From assembly GCF_009389715.1 (NCBI RefSeq), contig NC_052399.1, positions 3,116,938-3,180,937 of the forward strand: a DNA stretch of 64,000 nucleotides. The letters are read 5' to 3'. Source of the stretch: Phoenix dactylifera (lineage: Eukaryota; Streptophyta; Magnoliopsida; Arecales; Arecaceae). The translations under genes were made by a program, and so were the position numbers. The notes under the pieces were generated by a model. The model saw only the letters and a program-made list of their open reading frames with translations. It ran no database searches and was not told where the DNA came from. This document shows, piece by piece, positions 36,374 to 48,249 of the stretch (positions within the stretch are counted from its first letter, which is position 1; every line of letters starts with the position of its first letter).

Positions 36374-36375
<2 letters not shown>
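34615..36375. other. Intergenic DNA with an AAGCT-rich repeat at 35340-35600
   Basis: No gene is supported. The 35340-35600 block is full of GAGCTTGG, AAGCTC and CAAGCTTG words in both orientations, a composition common to foldback-prone plant repeats. A related vocabulary (GGCTCGGGCTT) recurs at 44580-44720 and 45470-45600. Confidence 0.45.

Positions 36376-36378
<3 letters not shown>

Positions 36379-36455
<77 letters not shown>
36379..36455. repeat. (TA)38 microsatellite
   Basis: A perfect dinucleotide run of about 77 bp, likely hypervariable in length. It creates a spurious YIYIYI reading frame. Confidence 0.95.
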
Positions 36456-36457
<2 letters not shown>

Positions 36458-36459
36458 CA

Positions 36460-39400
36460 GCCGCACCTTAGAAAAAAAATGTTATTTTATTCTTTTTATG
36501 ATGTAAATGGAGGTGTTACCATCAGGTATTTAACCATCAGTTATAAAGTATGTCATATGTACATAGGAAAATTACATACAGATTGTACAGTTTCATGGGG
36601 TGTGGTTGGACCATTCATTTGGTCTTTCCAGCCCCCTCGAATGTCGGAATCTCTGTCTCAGTGGCCTGGTTCTTTTCTCACCGGCATGTATTGCTCCGAT
36701 CTCGACGACTCGTACGTGTTCTTTTCTTTTATCGGATCGAGTCTGCATGCAGTAGATCGTCAGTTCTCCCTGTTATTTCTTCCTTTCTCCGAGGTTCTTC
36801 TTTCCCTGGTTTCCTGTCTTTCTGGTTTAAAGAGCTCCACTAAATCGGTAGTGTTGGTTAATTTGGACTTTGGTTCCAGCATGCGAAGTCCACCAGGTGA
36901 GCTGCAAGGAGCAGCATGCATTCATGTTTCCAGAATTTTGAGCGGCGAGTTTCTTTTTCTTTTTTTTTTGCTAAAGAGTTTCCTTCATAGTGGAAGATCC
37001 TGCCGTTTGTTTCGAAGGACAGTGCTCCAAAGGACAGTGCTAACCAGGCAGTCCCATGCCAACTTTGAGAGTACGTCCAGCTTTTGCGTGATGTGTCGCA
37101 GGATAATCCGGAAGCAGGAGGCAGCACTAAATTTTCTTTCATTATTCTCTAATCTGTTCCAGTTTTAACTTAAAAAAATATAATTTTAAAGAAATAAATA
37201 TACCAGCTTTATTCTTGAAATTTTAGATATTTTAAAAACATTAAAACTCTCATCTTCTCCAGACGCTTCACTCAGAAGAGCCAGATATGCCGCACCATAT
37301 CAATTTTTCTGATAGAGCCTATAAATAGACTCCTCCGGAGTAATCAAATTGAATTTAATCTCTTTCCCGAGAATTTCTTTCACTTGCAAAGTTTTGTTAT
37401 TTTTCAACTTTCTATTTTTTATATTTTTTATTTTCTAGACTCGATCCAAGACAATTTTTTTAATCTTCTAAATTTATTTTAATAAATTATTTTTATAATA
37501 TTATTATATAATAACAATATAGTAATTTTTAGGTAATAGTTTCCCACACAATCAACCTGTGAGTCCTGTACTAAAGGATTTATCCGTCGATAGGAGCTGA
37601 GGCAGGGCCGCATTTCAATCAGATCACAAAATTTAGCGAAATGCCTTTGCCTCCAATTGTTGATGTGGTGTAATCATTATGCATCTTATCATAAAGGAAA
37701 ATCATCCATTATTAGCTTTTGTAAAGGAAAATTAAAAAAAGGGGCAGTGGTGGCAAAATTGTATCTTATTTGTGAGCTGTTGTTTTAATTTTCAGTTTGA
37801 GTAGTGGTTCGACCAATAGGTCAATCAAAATCCATCGATGACAAAACAATAATATAATAAACATATTAAATGTTAATTATTTATGTAAAAAAAAATTAAA
37901 ATACATATTTAAACTACTACGTACTACTACTCTCCAATCTCCATAATCACATGACATTACAACAAATTACTTAGTTAACCACACCAATCAAGCATAATTT
38001 ATGTAGAAGATGATTATGAAGCAATTATACAATGAATCTAATAAGATTTGTAATTCAATTAATTGTATTTCGAAATCAAGAAGATTAGTACGTGTCTTGG
38101 AGCAAAAACTTATCTAGTATCCTACTCTTTTAAGATCAACTTCACTCTCCAAAACTAAGTAAAATCTGTAGCACGAGAAAATCTATTAAGTATTAAATTT
38201 TTATTACCAAATTATCACGAATCATCTTGTACTAAATAGTATTCACCCAAATTCCACCACGCTGCCCAACTTATGATCTCTTTCAACTTACTAAGCGTTT
38301 TTGAGTGTTTGATGTTGGTGAACCAATCAAGACATCATGCCCTTATGCATGTTTATGGTGCCGGTAGAATAATACATTTTCTTACATTTTATAAATTTGC
38401 CATGAGAGGCATCTCCGTTCTTGACCTTCTACTTCCTTCTCTTTTCTGCCCCTTATAATATGACGGGGCAAAGCGAGGAGGCCAGGCAAAACAACGGAAG
38501 GCATGCATTCTGTGATGCTGAAACCGAGTTGTTTGCCCTATTACCGACGAGAGCCACCACCAAATCCTATTAAAGATTCTACGTGTATTATTATTCCAAC
38601 TATCTTAAAAACCTCCAGGGATGCAGTGGATCCATACTTCAGAACCAAAGTCACCCTACGCAAGGAGTCAATTTCCGTGCTAATTCCTGTTCCAATTATC
38701 ACCTTCTTTGTTTTCTTGATTTGGGTTTCCTTAAAGGGCATTTGGCATGGGCGGGGTGACAACACCAAGAAGGCTAATATAGATTATATGGATGGAGGCG
38801 ACAAAATTATCATATTTGGTTGCATCGTGATAATCTTACAGGATCATGATCCTAAATTACCTCTCTTTCTCCAATTATCACTCAAGCTGGTGATGAGAAA
38901 TTCATCTTTGAGGACGGATATTCAAGATTACCTTAACAATGAACTTGGACTAAAATTTAGGGATAAAAATATTTCTCATTCTAACAAAAAAAAATTAGTG
39001 TACCAATATACCTTTAATATATTATGTCAATATATTTATTATATTAATTTTACATATAGAGTATTGATGATATATATTATGGATTATAATATTATTAATC
39101 ATTTTATTATCATATTATCTAAATTTATAATAAAATATATTATTATACTTTATATTTATATTATGAAATTACTTAATATATTACTTTTATTTGTCATATT
39201 TTTTAATCAAAATAAATATTAATACCGAAATAATAATTATTACAAGTATAAATTAAAATATTAATTCTATAATAATAACTAATATATTTTTATAGGATTA
39301 ATAATTTATAAAATCAATAAATATATTTTTATTGGATGTATCAAGAATAGTTTTAGTATTATATGGTTAGTGATTTTGAATTCCAATTGAATGCTAAACA

Positions 39401-39670
39401 AGTTGATGGTGGGTACTTACATATGTCTAATCATTGAAATATAGTATACTAAGTATAGTGATTTTAGATCATTGAGGATCGAATTACTCTAAAACAAAAT
39501 CTTTTCCGTTTTAAGAAACACCAGGGCCGTTGCAACTCAAATAGTTGACATTGGGGTAATTTCTCCGATGTTAAGATAGATTCTATATTTGTTTCATTCT
39601 TTATTACCATTATATATATTATTATGTTGAGGTAAATTTTATTTTATTTCGCTTCTCGAGTCACTTCCAA
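36460..39670. other. Intergenic DNA; very AT-rich block 38970-39340
   Basis: No gene is supported. A plus frame at 38503-39222 runs into a strongly AT-rich tail and has no recognised domain. The 38970-39340 block is about 80% or more AT by eye. Confidence 0.5.
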
Positions 39671-39679
39671 AGTTTGAAA

Positions 39680-40062
39680 AATTATAATGTATGGTCGATC
39701 ATTCAGATGAGCACGAACGAACGGAAGCAAGCAATAATTTCTTTCGAAACCCCCCGCCTCCCCGCCACGCAGCATTATTACTCGTACCTCATCGTTGTCG
39801 TCGGGATTCTTTGGAGGGAAGGATCATCGGATCGGGGCTCGTCTCCCGTCATCGCCGTGCTCGGCCCTCCCAAACCCTATATTTCTAGGGTTTCGGCTTC
39901 TTGATCTGCGGGTTTCTCCACTGCCAAGTTTTCAAGCGCCGCCAGGCGGTTTCAAACGGAAACATGGCAGGCTTTGCCGATCTTTCTCTGTTCATTCGCT
40001 GTTCTCAGTCGTGGTGGCGGCAGATCTGGCGCAAGGTTTCTTTGATTCGAAATTAGCAGCTC
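39680..40062 (+). other. Leader-like region with paired telo-boxes
   Basis: A GC-rich island in AT-rich DNA contains AAACCCTATATTTCTAGGGT at 39872-39891, completed by TT: two telo-box motifs (AAACCCTA) facing each other. Such boxes sit near transcription starts of plant housekeeping genes. An ATG at 39964 begins MAGFADLSLFIRCSQSWW and reaches a possible donor (AAG before GTTTCT) near 40036. I do not recognise the product, and downstream exons could not be linked with confidence. Confidence 0.35.
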
Positions 40063-40069
40063 CGTAGAT

Positions 40070-42115
40070 GCTTTTCTTTCATCGAATCCCCCGTGATCAC
40101 ACCAAGATTTGTTGCATTCTTGATGCGCGATTCGATTGATGAGTTTTAGTCCGTAGGATTTTGAATTTTCTCGAGAATTGTTTTTTTTTCCGGGGCAGCT
40201 GACGGAATTTTCTTTCTTTTTTCTTATCTTTGTGTTTGCGGCGATACTTGCAGCCTCTTAGACTAGAAATCAAGGTACTCCTCTCTGATGCTAGTTAAAA
40301 TTTCGTTGGCTATTGCTTGGATATTATGTTTTCTTTGTTCTTTGCGTTCAAATATCTCTAATTCTTTAATTCTTTTTATGTCCAATTTGCTTCCAATGAT
40401 CTCTGGATCAGAGTAAACTTGCGCGAATGTCAGAAAGAGTAAAATCCGTAGATCTACATCCAACAGAGCCATGGTAATCCGATTATTGATTTGATCTTTT
40501 AAATATATTTCAAACCTACCTTCATTTGTCTTTGCTAACATTCAAGGACCGAGATTCTGCATGTCTTCAATGTATGTGGATATATAATCGTGCATTGATC
40601 TTCTTGCTGCAGGATTTTGATGAATCTTTATTCTGGAAGTGTCTGCATCTGGAACTACCAATCACAGGCACGCAACTGATGCTCAATAAGTTCTCTAAAA
40701 CCATGACATTCTGAACTATGTTTTACTTTAGAAAGAACATCCTTTCAACTTTTGAATAAACATATGTTTGATACTGAAAGTAATTTCTGGAATAAATATG
40801 TTACAGGAAAAGTGAGATACTCTTTGACATATCGCTAATTGAACCTTACATTTTCGTACCTGTGAAAAAACAATCACTGTCATCATTATGATGGAAATCC
40901 ATGCTAATTGCCTAAATAAATTGTTTTAATTAGATAAAATGCCATAGTAGTTAGGTATAAGTTGTTTTTTTCATTTGTATCACAGAAAAAGAATTGCTTT
41001 TGGTGATAGTCAACTTGATGTCTCTCATCATAAACCATCTTTGAACGGTCAAGAAATTGGATTCATCTCAGTTATTGAGCAAGAGTAGTGCATAAGATTT
41101 CAACTCACTTCTTGATCAGGGTTGCAGGGGTATGAGATTTGCAAATCTCTTGCATGATGCTAAGACTAAGTTGGACACGGGAGGTTTGGCAATCTATAAC
41201 TAATGTAGAAGAATGATTGCAGCTTTATGTATATGTAGGATTGCCTCTTTGAACTCATCTTTCAATAAGATCGAAGTGATCTCACTAGGCGTGTTTTATG
41301 TGCATATGTTTTGTTAAAGATCCTGAAAACAAGTCAGTCTTTTTAGAGTTCAAAGGACATGTCCGACATTTCTAGTGGAGAGAGTACTTGTATTTATGAG
41401 AATAAGAAATCGAGCCTGAAAAGCCTGGCCACATGCTTTGACATGGTCAAGTAACGTTGGTTGGCACAAGTGTAAGAGGACATAGAAACTTATAGCATAT
41501 ACCAAGCTTGCTGGTGCTAGCTCCCCATGTTCTATCTTGGGAGGATTCAAGTTTCTTTTCACAAGCTTGTTGCGCAAACTAAATCTATGGTTCTTCCTGT
41601 GATGATAGATTTGCAACTCCTGTCATGGGAGTCCATATGGACATCCATTCTTCTGTAATCTAGTTAATAATTGGGAAGGGACTAAGCATTTTGATGGATG
41701 ATTCTATAGCTATTGGAGATTGGTTATGGGTTGCATGGTGGCTAGGTAGAATAGAGTGGAGTGGTTGGGAAGATTGAAAACATTAGTAACAAATATCTCC
41801 CCCCAAGATCTCCACACTTATTTTCAAATCTTGTCCGTCTAAATCTTGTTAGTAACAAATATCTCCACACTTACTTGCATGGTGGCAATATGATATTTTT
41901 GTATCTCACAGATCCTTTCAGTAGCAGTGACAGTTAAAGTGTGGCATCTTCTGTCTGCAATAGATAGTGGTTATGTCTCGAGCAACTTCTGATTTTGGCT
42001 TATGAGTCTTGTAGCTATGGAACTGATCATCTAGTTGGTATATTAATGCCCTCTTGGAGGTCTATAAGGCAAGCTTGAGTTTTTTATTTCCAGCATTGCA
42101 CCTTGCTCCCATTTA
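40070..42115. other. Non-coding DNA, no supported gene
   Basis: If the 39.7-kb leader belongs to a gene, this is intron. A minus frame at 40263-40541 looks protein-like but matches nothing I know. Confidence 0.4.
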
Positions 42116-42743
42116 CTTCATTTTGGTGGAATCTCTTAGATTCGGGATAATCTCCAGCACTCAGGAGAGTCTCAGATAGATAGGGAACGACGTGCTCGAG
42201 TCCCATGCAAGAGGGAGCTTGATGTGCCGAGTCCCATGCATGTCAAGCCTTCGCCTTCCCGAGCGAATAACGTGCCGAGTCCCACGCACGACGAGTGGGA
42301 GGAAGCTTGACATGCCGAGTCCCATGCATGACAAGCCTTCGCCTTCCCGAGCCATACACGGGTTCGGTTGCGAGGACGTGGGATGCAGGGAGCCATGACA
42401 AGCGGGAGGAAGAAAAACTCCTCTCGAATCATCCTGAATCATGCACGGCTTTCGTTGTGAGGACGTGGGACGTGGGGAATGGCCTGAGTCTCACATTATT
42501 CAGTTATGATGGAAAGCCGAATAAAAGCCGGAGTCTGGAGGAGAAAGGGGAAAGGGAGCTTTGAAGTTTAGATGAGAGTGTTAGCCTCGGTGGCAAAGGA
42601 ATAGTTTCTTTAAACAGGGAGAGTCCTTCAGATTTTCGAGAAGTTCTTCCCACTAAATCCCATTGATCTTCAATCTTCTCTCTCTTATTCCACGATCAAG
42701 ACGAAGGCTACGCGACTCTACCTCCCTCGTTCGGATCAAGTTT

Positions 42744-42755
42744 TGGTATCAAAGC
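42744..42755 (+). other. Retrotransposon primer binding site (tRNA-Met type)
   Basis: TGGTATCAAAGC is one change from TGGTATCAGAGC, the usual plant initiator-tRNA-Met complement, and lies a few bases after a CA that would end the LTR. Confidence 0.75.
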
Positions 42756-42775
42756 GAAGTTTTCCACCTGTGCAT

Positions 42776-44336
42776 GGTGCTAACCAAATCCAGTTACCAG
42801 GCAATCGGTGAACCTTTCTCCGTTTTGCAAGTTCATCGTCGGCTAACAAGGAAGGCCGAATCTTCATTGTCAATGTCCGCCGACAACGATCAGGTACCGA
42901 ACCAGCTCGATTTTACCACAAAAGTTGATTGGCTGGCCAGCCAGCTAGAGTCCGTCATCATGTGGATCTAAACACGGACATCTCCTTTGCCACCGGCGGA
43001 GGCAAAAGAGAATGATGGTGACTCTCCTCCACCTAGGGTGCGTGTAACACCCGTCAAAAGAAAGACTGAGGGCACCTCGGTCTTGAAGGAGGACGACGAC
43101 TATGATCATGAAGATGCAAGTATCGTGTCGCTTGCAGAAGAGAGGTCCCGACCTTTTAAAGTCGAGGCTAGAGTCGACATCCTGACGTTCGGCTACACCA
43201 TCGACACGGAGAAGTTGGACTCCTGGATAGACCAACTGGATACCTACTTCACTCTTTACAGATTTAGTAGCAATGCGAAAGTCGCGTTCACGTAGCTTAA
43301 GCTATCAAGCCATGCATTGGCTTGGTGGAATTCCTGCATGAAGATCCATGGCGACAAGGAGGTGACCTAGGGGAGTTTTGTCGTCTTCTCCGCCAAGAAT
43401 TCTACCCGATGGGGTACTCGCAAGACTGATGGCTACGCTGGCACAACTTAAAGCAGCACCAGAATCAGACGGTGCAAGAGTACACCACTAAGTTCCGACG
43501 CCTAGCGGTAACGCTGGGAATTTTCTTCGACAATGAAGACGTCTTCACCAAGTACGTTGCTGGCTTACATCGACAAATCCAGAACAAGCTACGCCTATAC
43601 AAGGCGACCAACGTCTCTAGTACCAGTGGCATTGCCATGGCAATCGAGCTAAAGAACAAACTCGAGGGCCAGAGGACCCCTGAAGGCGTCCAAAAGGAAA
43701 CTTCTAGCCATTACCATAATAAGAAAAATACCAAAAAAGGTAACTCCTCGTCAAATTCTGACAAGTTCTGCAAACATTGTAGAATCACAGGACACGAGAA
43801 GGGGGAGTGCCGGATGCTTCATCCAGATCTTCTTCCAAAGAAGTGGAAGAAGGATAACAAGGGCAAACGCACGACAGCAACAACAATCTCCACCGACACT
43901 ATCGAACTCGGGCAGGTCGAAGGTGTGGACAAGAGTCTGTCTCTGATGGTTATGTCGAAGGAGACAGCCACGAGCTTGCCGACCATACCCGACGTAAAGA
44001 AGGAGTTATTAACCCTACGGGTCTCGGTGAAACAAGAAGTGATTAAGGCCATTGTCAACACTGGAAGTCAGAAGAACCTAATCTCGGCAAGTTTGGTTCA
44101 AATACTAGGCTTGGAAATGACACCGCATCCACGACCGTACCCGCTTGGTTGGATCCAGAAGGATGTAGAGCTTAAAATCAACCGTTAGTGCAGGTTTCGT
44201 TTCACCATAACCAACCAGTACATCGACGAAGTAACGTGCGAGGTGGTTCCCCACGACATTTGCCAAGTGATCTTCGGCAGCCCCTACCTATGGGAGCGTG
44301 ACGCCATCTACTATCGATGCGCCCAGAAGTATAATT
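42776..44336 (+). pseudogene. Ty3/gypsy gag-protease relic with stops and a frameshift
   Basis: The gag core is recognisable (FTLYRFSSNAKVAF, HALAWWNS, then QEYTTKFRRLAVTLGI), as is a nucleocapsid zinc knuckle, CKHCRITGHEKGEC at about 43770-43811. The protease active site reads VNTGSQKNLIS instead of V-D-T-G-S, so the catalytic Asp is Asn. The protease end continues past a stop to IFGSPYLWERDAIYY near 44310. In-frame stops occur at 42969, 43293, about 43368, about 43429 and 44186, with a frameshift near 43385. It cannot make functional Gag or protease. Confidence 0.8.
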
Positions 44337-44559
44337 GAAAATATAAGCAAGATTTTAGGTTGTTTGTAATGAAATAAAAGGTAAATCTAGGTTGTGATTG
44401 TGGAGGACTTTTAAGTTGTTACAACTCTCCTTTTTCATGCTTCCATTCTCATCTTCTGCTCACTCTTCCAACTTTCACTTCTTTTTGTTGCCTCCAACTA
44501 TTGCCTATGATGGTCTCCATGCATTCCACTCCACATGTACTTAGATGTTTGAGTTGCTA

Positions 44560-45620
44560 GCTAGTGGAGCTAGATTTGAGCCGAGTTGGACTGGGTTTCG
44601 CGACATTGTTTGGGCGTGGCCTGAAAAATTTTTTACGCTTCAAACCAAGCCTAGACTTGAAAGTTTTTTCTACGCCCGGGCTTAAATCTGACCCAAGCCC
44701 AAATGGGCCTATCCAAATAAGCTTGACTACTCCTGAGGGCAACAAGGCAACGAAGGCACCAGCCATAGTGGAGGTTGAGGTTGCAGGGAGTGGTGGACAA
44801 CTTGAACAGAACATATGAGAGGCGGTCGAGGGTGTGCAGATGGAAAGGGGGGCAGTGGAGTAGTGGAATTCGGAGGCTGGCAGCAGGGCTGGTGGTAGGG
44901 GAGAGGTCAAGGGTGTAGTGGAGGAGGGGCCAAGGTGAAGGCATTGGAAAATGGGGGGGGGGGGGGGTGGAGAGAGGGTTAGATTTGGGGATCTTGGGGA
45001 CCAAGGTTGTTGTCAATAGTAGATTTGGGGCTCAGTGTGGTAGGGGAGGTTGGAGTTGTCGGGCGAGGCTCATTGGACCTTAGAGCTTGGCCAGGCCGAG
45101 AAGGGGGGAGAGAGATGAGCAGATTAAGACTCGCACTACCACATCGATAAGAGGCCTTAGGCTTTTCCTTCTGCCGCTACACCATGGAGGCTGAGCGGGT
45201 TAGGGATTAAGGGGATTAGGGCATGCTCCTTTTTTTTCTTTTTTTTTTTTGAGAGGAAGTAGGCATGCATCATTGAATTAGTAGGATAGGATGCATGAAT
45301 TGTCAGGGCATGGGTTATGGGTTGAGTTAATCATAAAACGGATGAGCTAAGTATAGGGGTTAATTTGTTTGAGGGGCTTAATCATTAGTGTTAGTGGGTT
45401 TTAGTTGCTCTAGGTTATAGGATAAGCATTAAGGGGTCCAATCCTCTGGTTGGGCTGAGTTTTGTGTCCCGAATCAGGCTCGGGCTTCCGGACCGGCCTA
45501 GCATTGAGCTGAGCCTGGCTCAAAATTTATTCTTGCCATGTTTTGAGTCCCAAAGCTGACTCAAATGTCTTGGGCTGGGCTCAAAGTTTACCAGAAGCGG
45601 AGGCCTACCAACTAAGCACT
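44560..45620. repeat. Unclassified GC-skewed repeat
   Basis: About 1 kb is rich in GGGCTTG, CCAAGCC and GGGG tracts, with a poly-G run at 44956-44967. It starts and ends with similar GAGCCGAG/GAGCTGAGCC vocabulary. No coding domain is recognised; several long frames here are by-products of base composition. Confidence 0.4.
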
Positions 45621-46439
45621 CACTTTCTAAAACAATTATAGTTTACCTTAGATAGTTCAATTGGAAATGCTATTCTAATAGGAGATTTGATAAATAGAGT
45701 GTAAAGTCTTTATTTAGTTATGTTACTTCTTCCTTTGATATTCTTCTTTCTCATCATAAATTTTGGTTTCTCTATTTAATCAATTAACTTAAAATGAATT
45801 TGATTGTATTAGAGGAACCAATGAAGACCAGCATCAAAGATATTTAGAAGGTTTTCTTTTATGCAAAGCTAATTATTTCTTTGCACTTCAATGACATAAC
45901 TTATATTAATAACTGGCTGTAATAGTTATGATTAGTTTGTAAGGTAAACTGTTACATGTTTCCTGTCTTTTTCACAGTACTTTAAATTAATCTCATTATG
46001 CTTGTGCTTTTGTATTATTTCAATTTGTGTTATACGACAGTTGGATTTATGTCGTAGATGCCATGATTTGAGCTATTACGCATCTTTTGCCTGGCTTTCT
46101 TGGGCTTCATTCACACAAGAAATGCTAATTGGCGTTTATGAAGGTGCAAGAAGACAAGACAATTCATGGTGATGTCTTTACTGCAGCTTTTGTTCTAAAA
46201 GTTTGAACAACAGAAGGCTGTTTTCCAAGCCTTTTTGTTTGATACCTAGATGAATTTTTTATCTTTTGTTGGCAACAGGAATCAGGGATTTAGATGTTCA
46301 AATAAACTTTTTTCTGTGGACTGTGCTAAGTCTATGTCTTCTGTGTGCGTTTTATATGCTTTCAATTCAGCACAGGATTTGTGTTGTTCTTTCACCTTCT
46401 TTGGGCATCTTATTTGAATGAAAAGGAAAGGATTTTTGA

Positions 46440-46800
46440 GAAATAGGAATAAAAAAGAATAGGGTAATATGTGAACATTAGTAATCGAAATAATGAATTC
46501 AGTCAACTTTTCTGAAACCACAGAAGACATAGACTAATTGCTAAATTATGTTGAAACCTGCGAACATGCAGAGTAAATAGCATACAGTATACCTTTAGAA
46601 CATTAACAACCTATTTTGTCGAAGGAAAAAGAATAGAGAAATATATGAATCTTAGAAATTGAAAGAAGGAAATAAGGTAACTTATCTTAGACCGCAGAAG
46701 ACACAGGCTAATTTCCAAATTATGTTGAAACCTGTGAACATGCAAAAACAAATAGCATACAGTATACCTTTAGAACATTAACAGCCTATTTTGTCAAAAA
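46440..46800. repeat. 174-bp direct tandem duplication
   Basis: Two copies are offset by 174 bp. ATTATGTTGAAACCTG occurs at 46545 and 46719, and AGCATACAGTATACCTTTAG follows in both. Each copy starts with an AAAAAGAATAG segment. Identity is roughly 80-85%. Confidence 0.8.
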
Positions 46801-47404
46801 AAGTGACTGATGCCCTCTATCCTGACTTCTTAAAATTCAATAACTGATTATCAGAAGCATCATTCTGTATGCAACTTCTACAGATTCAAATAAATGGCAT
46901 ATCTAATTCTAATAATATTTTAGCAACAATTAATGAGTGAGGCTTTCAGAAGTCCCTGAAAGAATATTTTTGGCACAACTTTGAAGTGTTGAAAGTTTCA
47001 AGTGGACATAAATATATCGGAACTCTTTTTCTTTGGGACAGTTTAAGCCTAAACTGCCTTTTTGGCTGTAATTCTAATTTCTAGTGCTACCTGGAACAGA
47101 TCAAATAGATCTAAATACCTTTATAAAGATTGGAATATTGCTGTTTTTAAAAAAACCTAACTGTAGGTATCTTTATAATCTTCACTCTAGCCATGCTAGC
47201 CAAAGTTCCTTGTATGTTGGGAAAAAAGTAAATTAGGAGCCATTATTTATTTATGTCAAACACGTGTATAGCAATATCAATCTAAACTAGCACATCCAGT
47301 TAGTGTTTCAAAAGGTGGCTATCTATGCAATCAGCAAGGGGACTGGTAGCATTTTGGTGGGAGGCAATTTACTGATTTTTTTACTATTGAACTTCATGGA
47401 ATCC

Positions 47405-47705
47405 TTCCTTTCATGATCAGAATCACATATGAAATTTGAGAAACATATTATGAGGATTCATGAGTTCAAATCTTCTTGTATATGATTAGTTTGTTGGGAA
47501 ACAAAGTTTAGACCATAAATTATAACCTTTAGGCACATTAGTGATTTTCTTTTGATTATTTGAGTTGATTAAATTCTTCCCCCAATGATTGGAATCAAAT
47601 ATGAAATTTGAGAAACATATATAAGGATTCATGAGTTCAATCTTCTTGCATATGACTACTTTGTTTTGGAAACAAAAATTAGACCATAAATTTTAACTTT
47701 TGCAA
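47405..47705. repeat. 172-bp direct tandem duplication
   Basis: Two copies are offset by 172 bp, with the anchors ATGAAATTTGAGAAACATAT, GGATTCATGAGTTCAA and TTAGACCATAAATT in both. It is unrelated in sequence to the 174-bp duplication just upstream. Confidence 0.8.
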
Positions 47706-47818
47706 GATTGACCCCACCAATTTGGATACTTCTGTTTATGAACATTAATTAGTTTTGAACAGTGTTGTAGTAAGTTGCTTAAAACTTGATCTGTGGTTAT
47801 AAATATTCATTAAAACAG

Positions 47819-48245
47819 GGATAATTATCCTTCTGCTGCGGAATACTTAAGCTATTCTGAGAAGTCAAATATTAATCTTGTGGAAGCTTTCAAAAGCATG
47901 AAAGTTGATGAAGATGATCTACCACCTGAAAATGAAAATCAGATCATGAGATAGGCTGTGCTAGCAGATGGTGTATTGGTTTTGTATTTTCTCTATTCTC
48001 AGACATGTCATCATTTTTCCTTGTTTGTTCTGTTGGTTTCTTTAAATCTGGCTTTTCCCCTCACTGAATCGTACACCTTGCTGCTTTAGATTGTCTAATA
48101 ACACCAATTGTTTGCAGGTTATTTAAGAGAATGGAGTAGTGGATGGTCATGAAAAAGCCGTTGAAGTTGAAGCTGATGACTCTACAGTTGGTGCAATCCT
48201 TGTTAATGGAAATGAGGGTGAGGAAGAGTGGTGTATGAAAAATGA
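47819..48245 (+). pseudogene. Exon relics of an unrecognised plant gene
   Basis: After an ACAG acceptor at about 47818, a plus frame reads DNYPSAAEYLSYSEKSNINL and continues to PPENENQ. A stop follows soon after, and no GT donor sits where the frame ends. A second segment after TTTGCAG at 48117 reads V-I-stop and then ENGVVDGHEKAVEVEADDST through to about 48230. Acidic, exon-like composition and acceptor sites suggest former exons of one gene, broken by a stop and a lost donor. I cannot name the family. Confidence 0.35.
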
Positions 48246-48249
48246 AGGA

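Larger units (their letters stand above)
42120..44336 (+). mobile_element. Decayed 5' part of a Ty3/gypsy retrotransposon
   Basis: The remnant consists of an LTR-like segment (about 42120-42738, with internal duplications of GTGCCGAGTCCCA and CAAGCCTTCGCCTTCCCGAG), a tRNA-Met type primer binding site at 42744-42755, and then gag and protease sequence to about 44336. Reverse transcriptase, integrase and a second LTR are missing. The left LTR boundary is not sharply defined. Confidence 0.7.

Noticed and set aside
36329-37168. 279-codon plus frame starting in the TA repeat
   Set aside because: The first part is translated microsatellite (YIYI...), and the rest has no recognised domain or splice structure.
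38503-39222. 239-codon plus frame
   Set aside because: It runs into very AT-rich DNA giving Ile/Tyr/Asn-rich peptide, with no family resemblance.
40263-40541. 92-codon minus frame with protein-like composition
   Set aside because: It has no identifiable family, no clear splice sites, and lies opposite a possible plus-strand gene. Kept only as a note.
44557-45016. Frames on both strands in the 44.6-45.0 kb repeat
   Set aside because: Pro/Ser-rich peptides from G- and C-skewed repeat DNA, with no domain.
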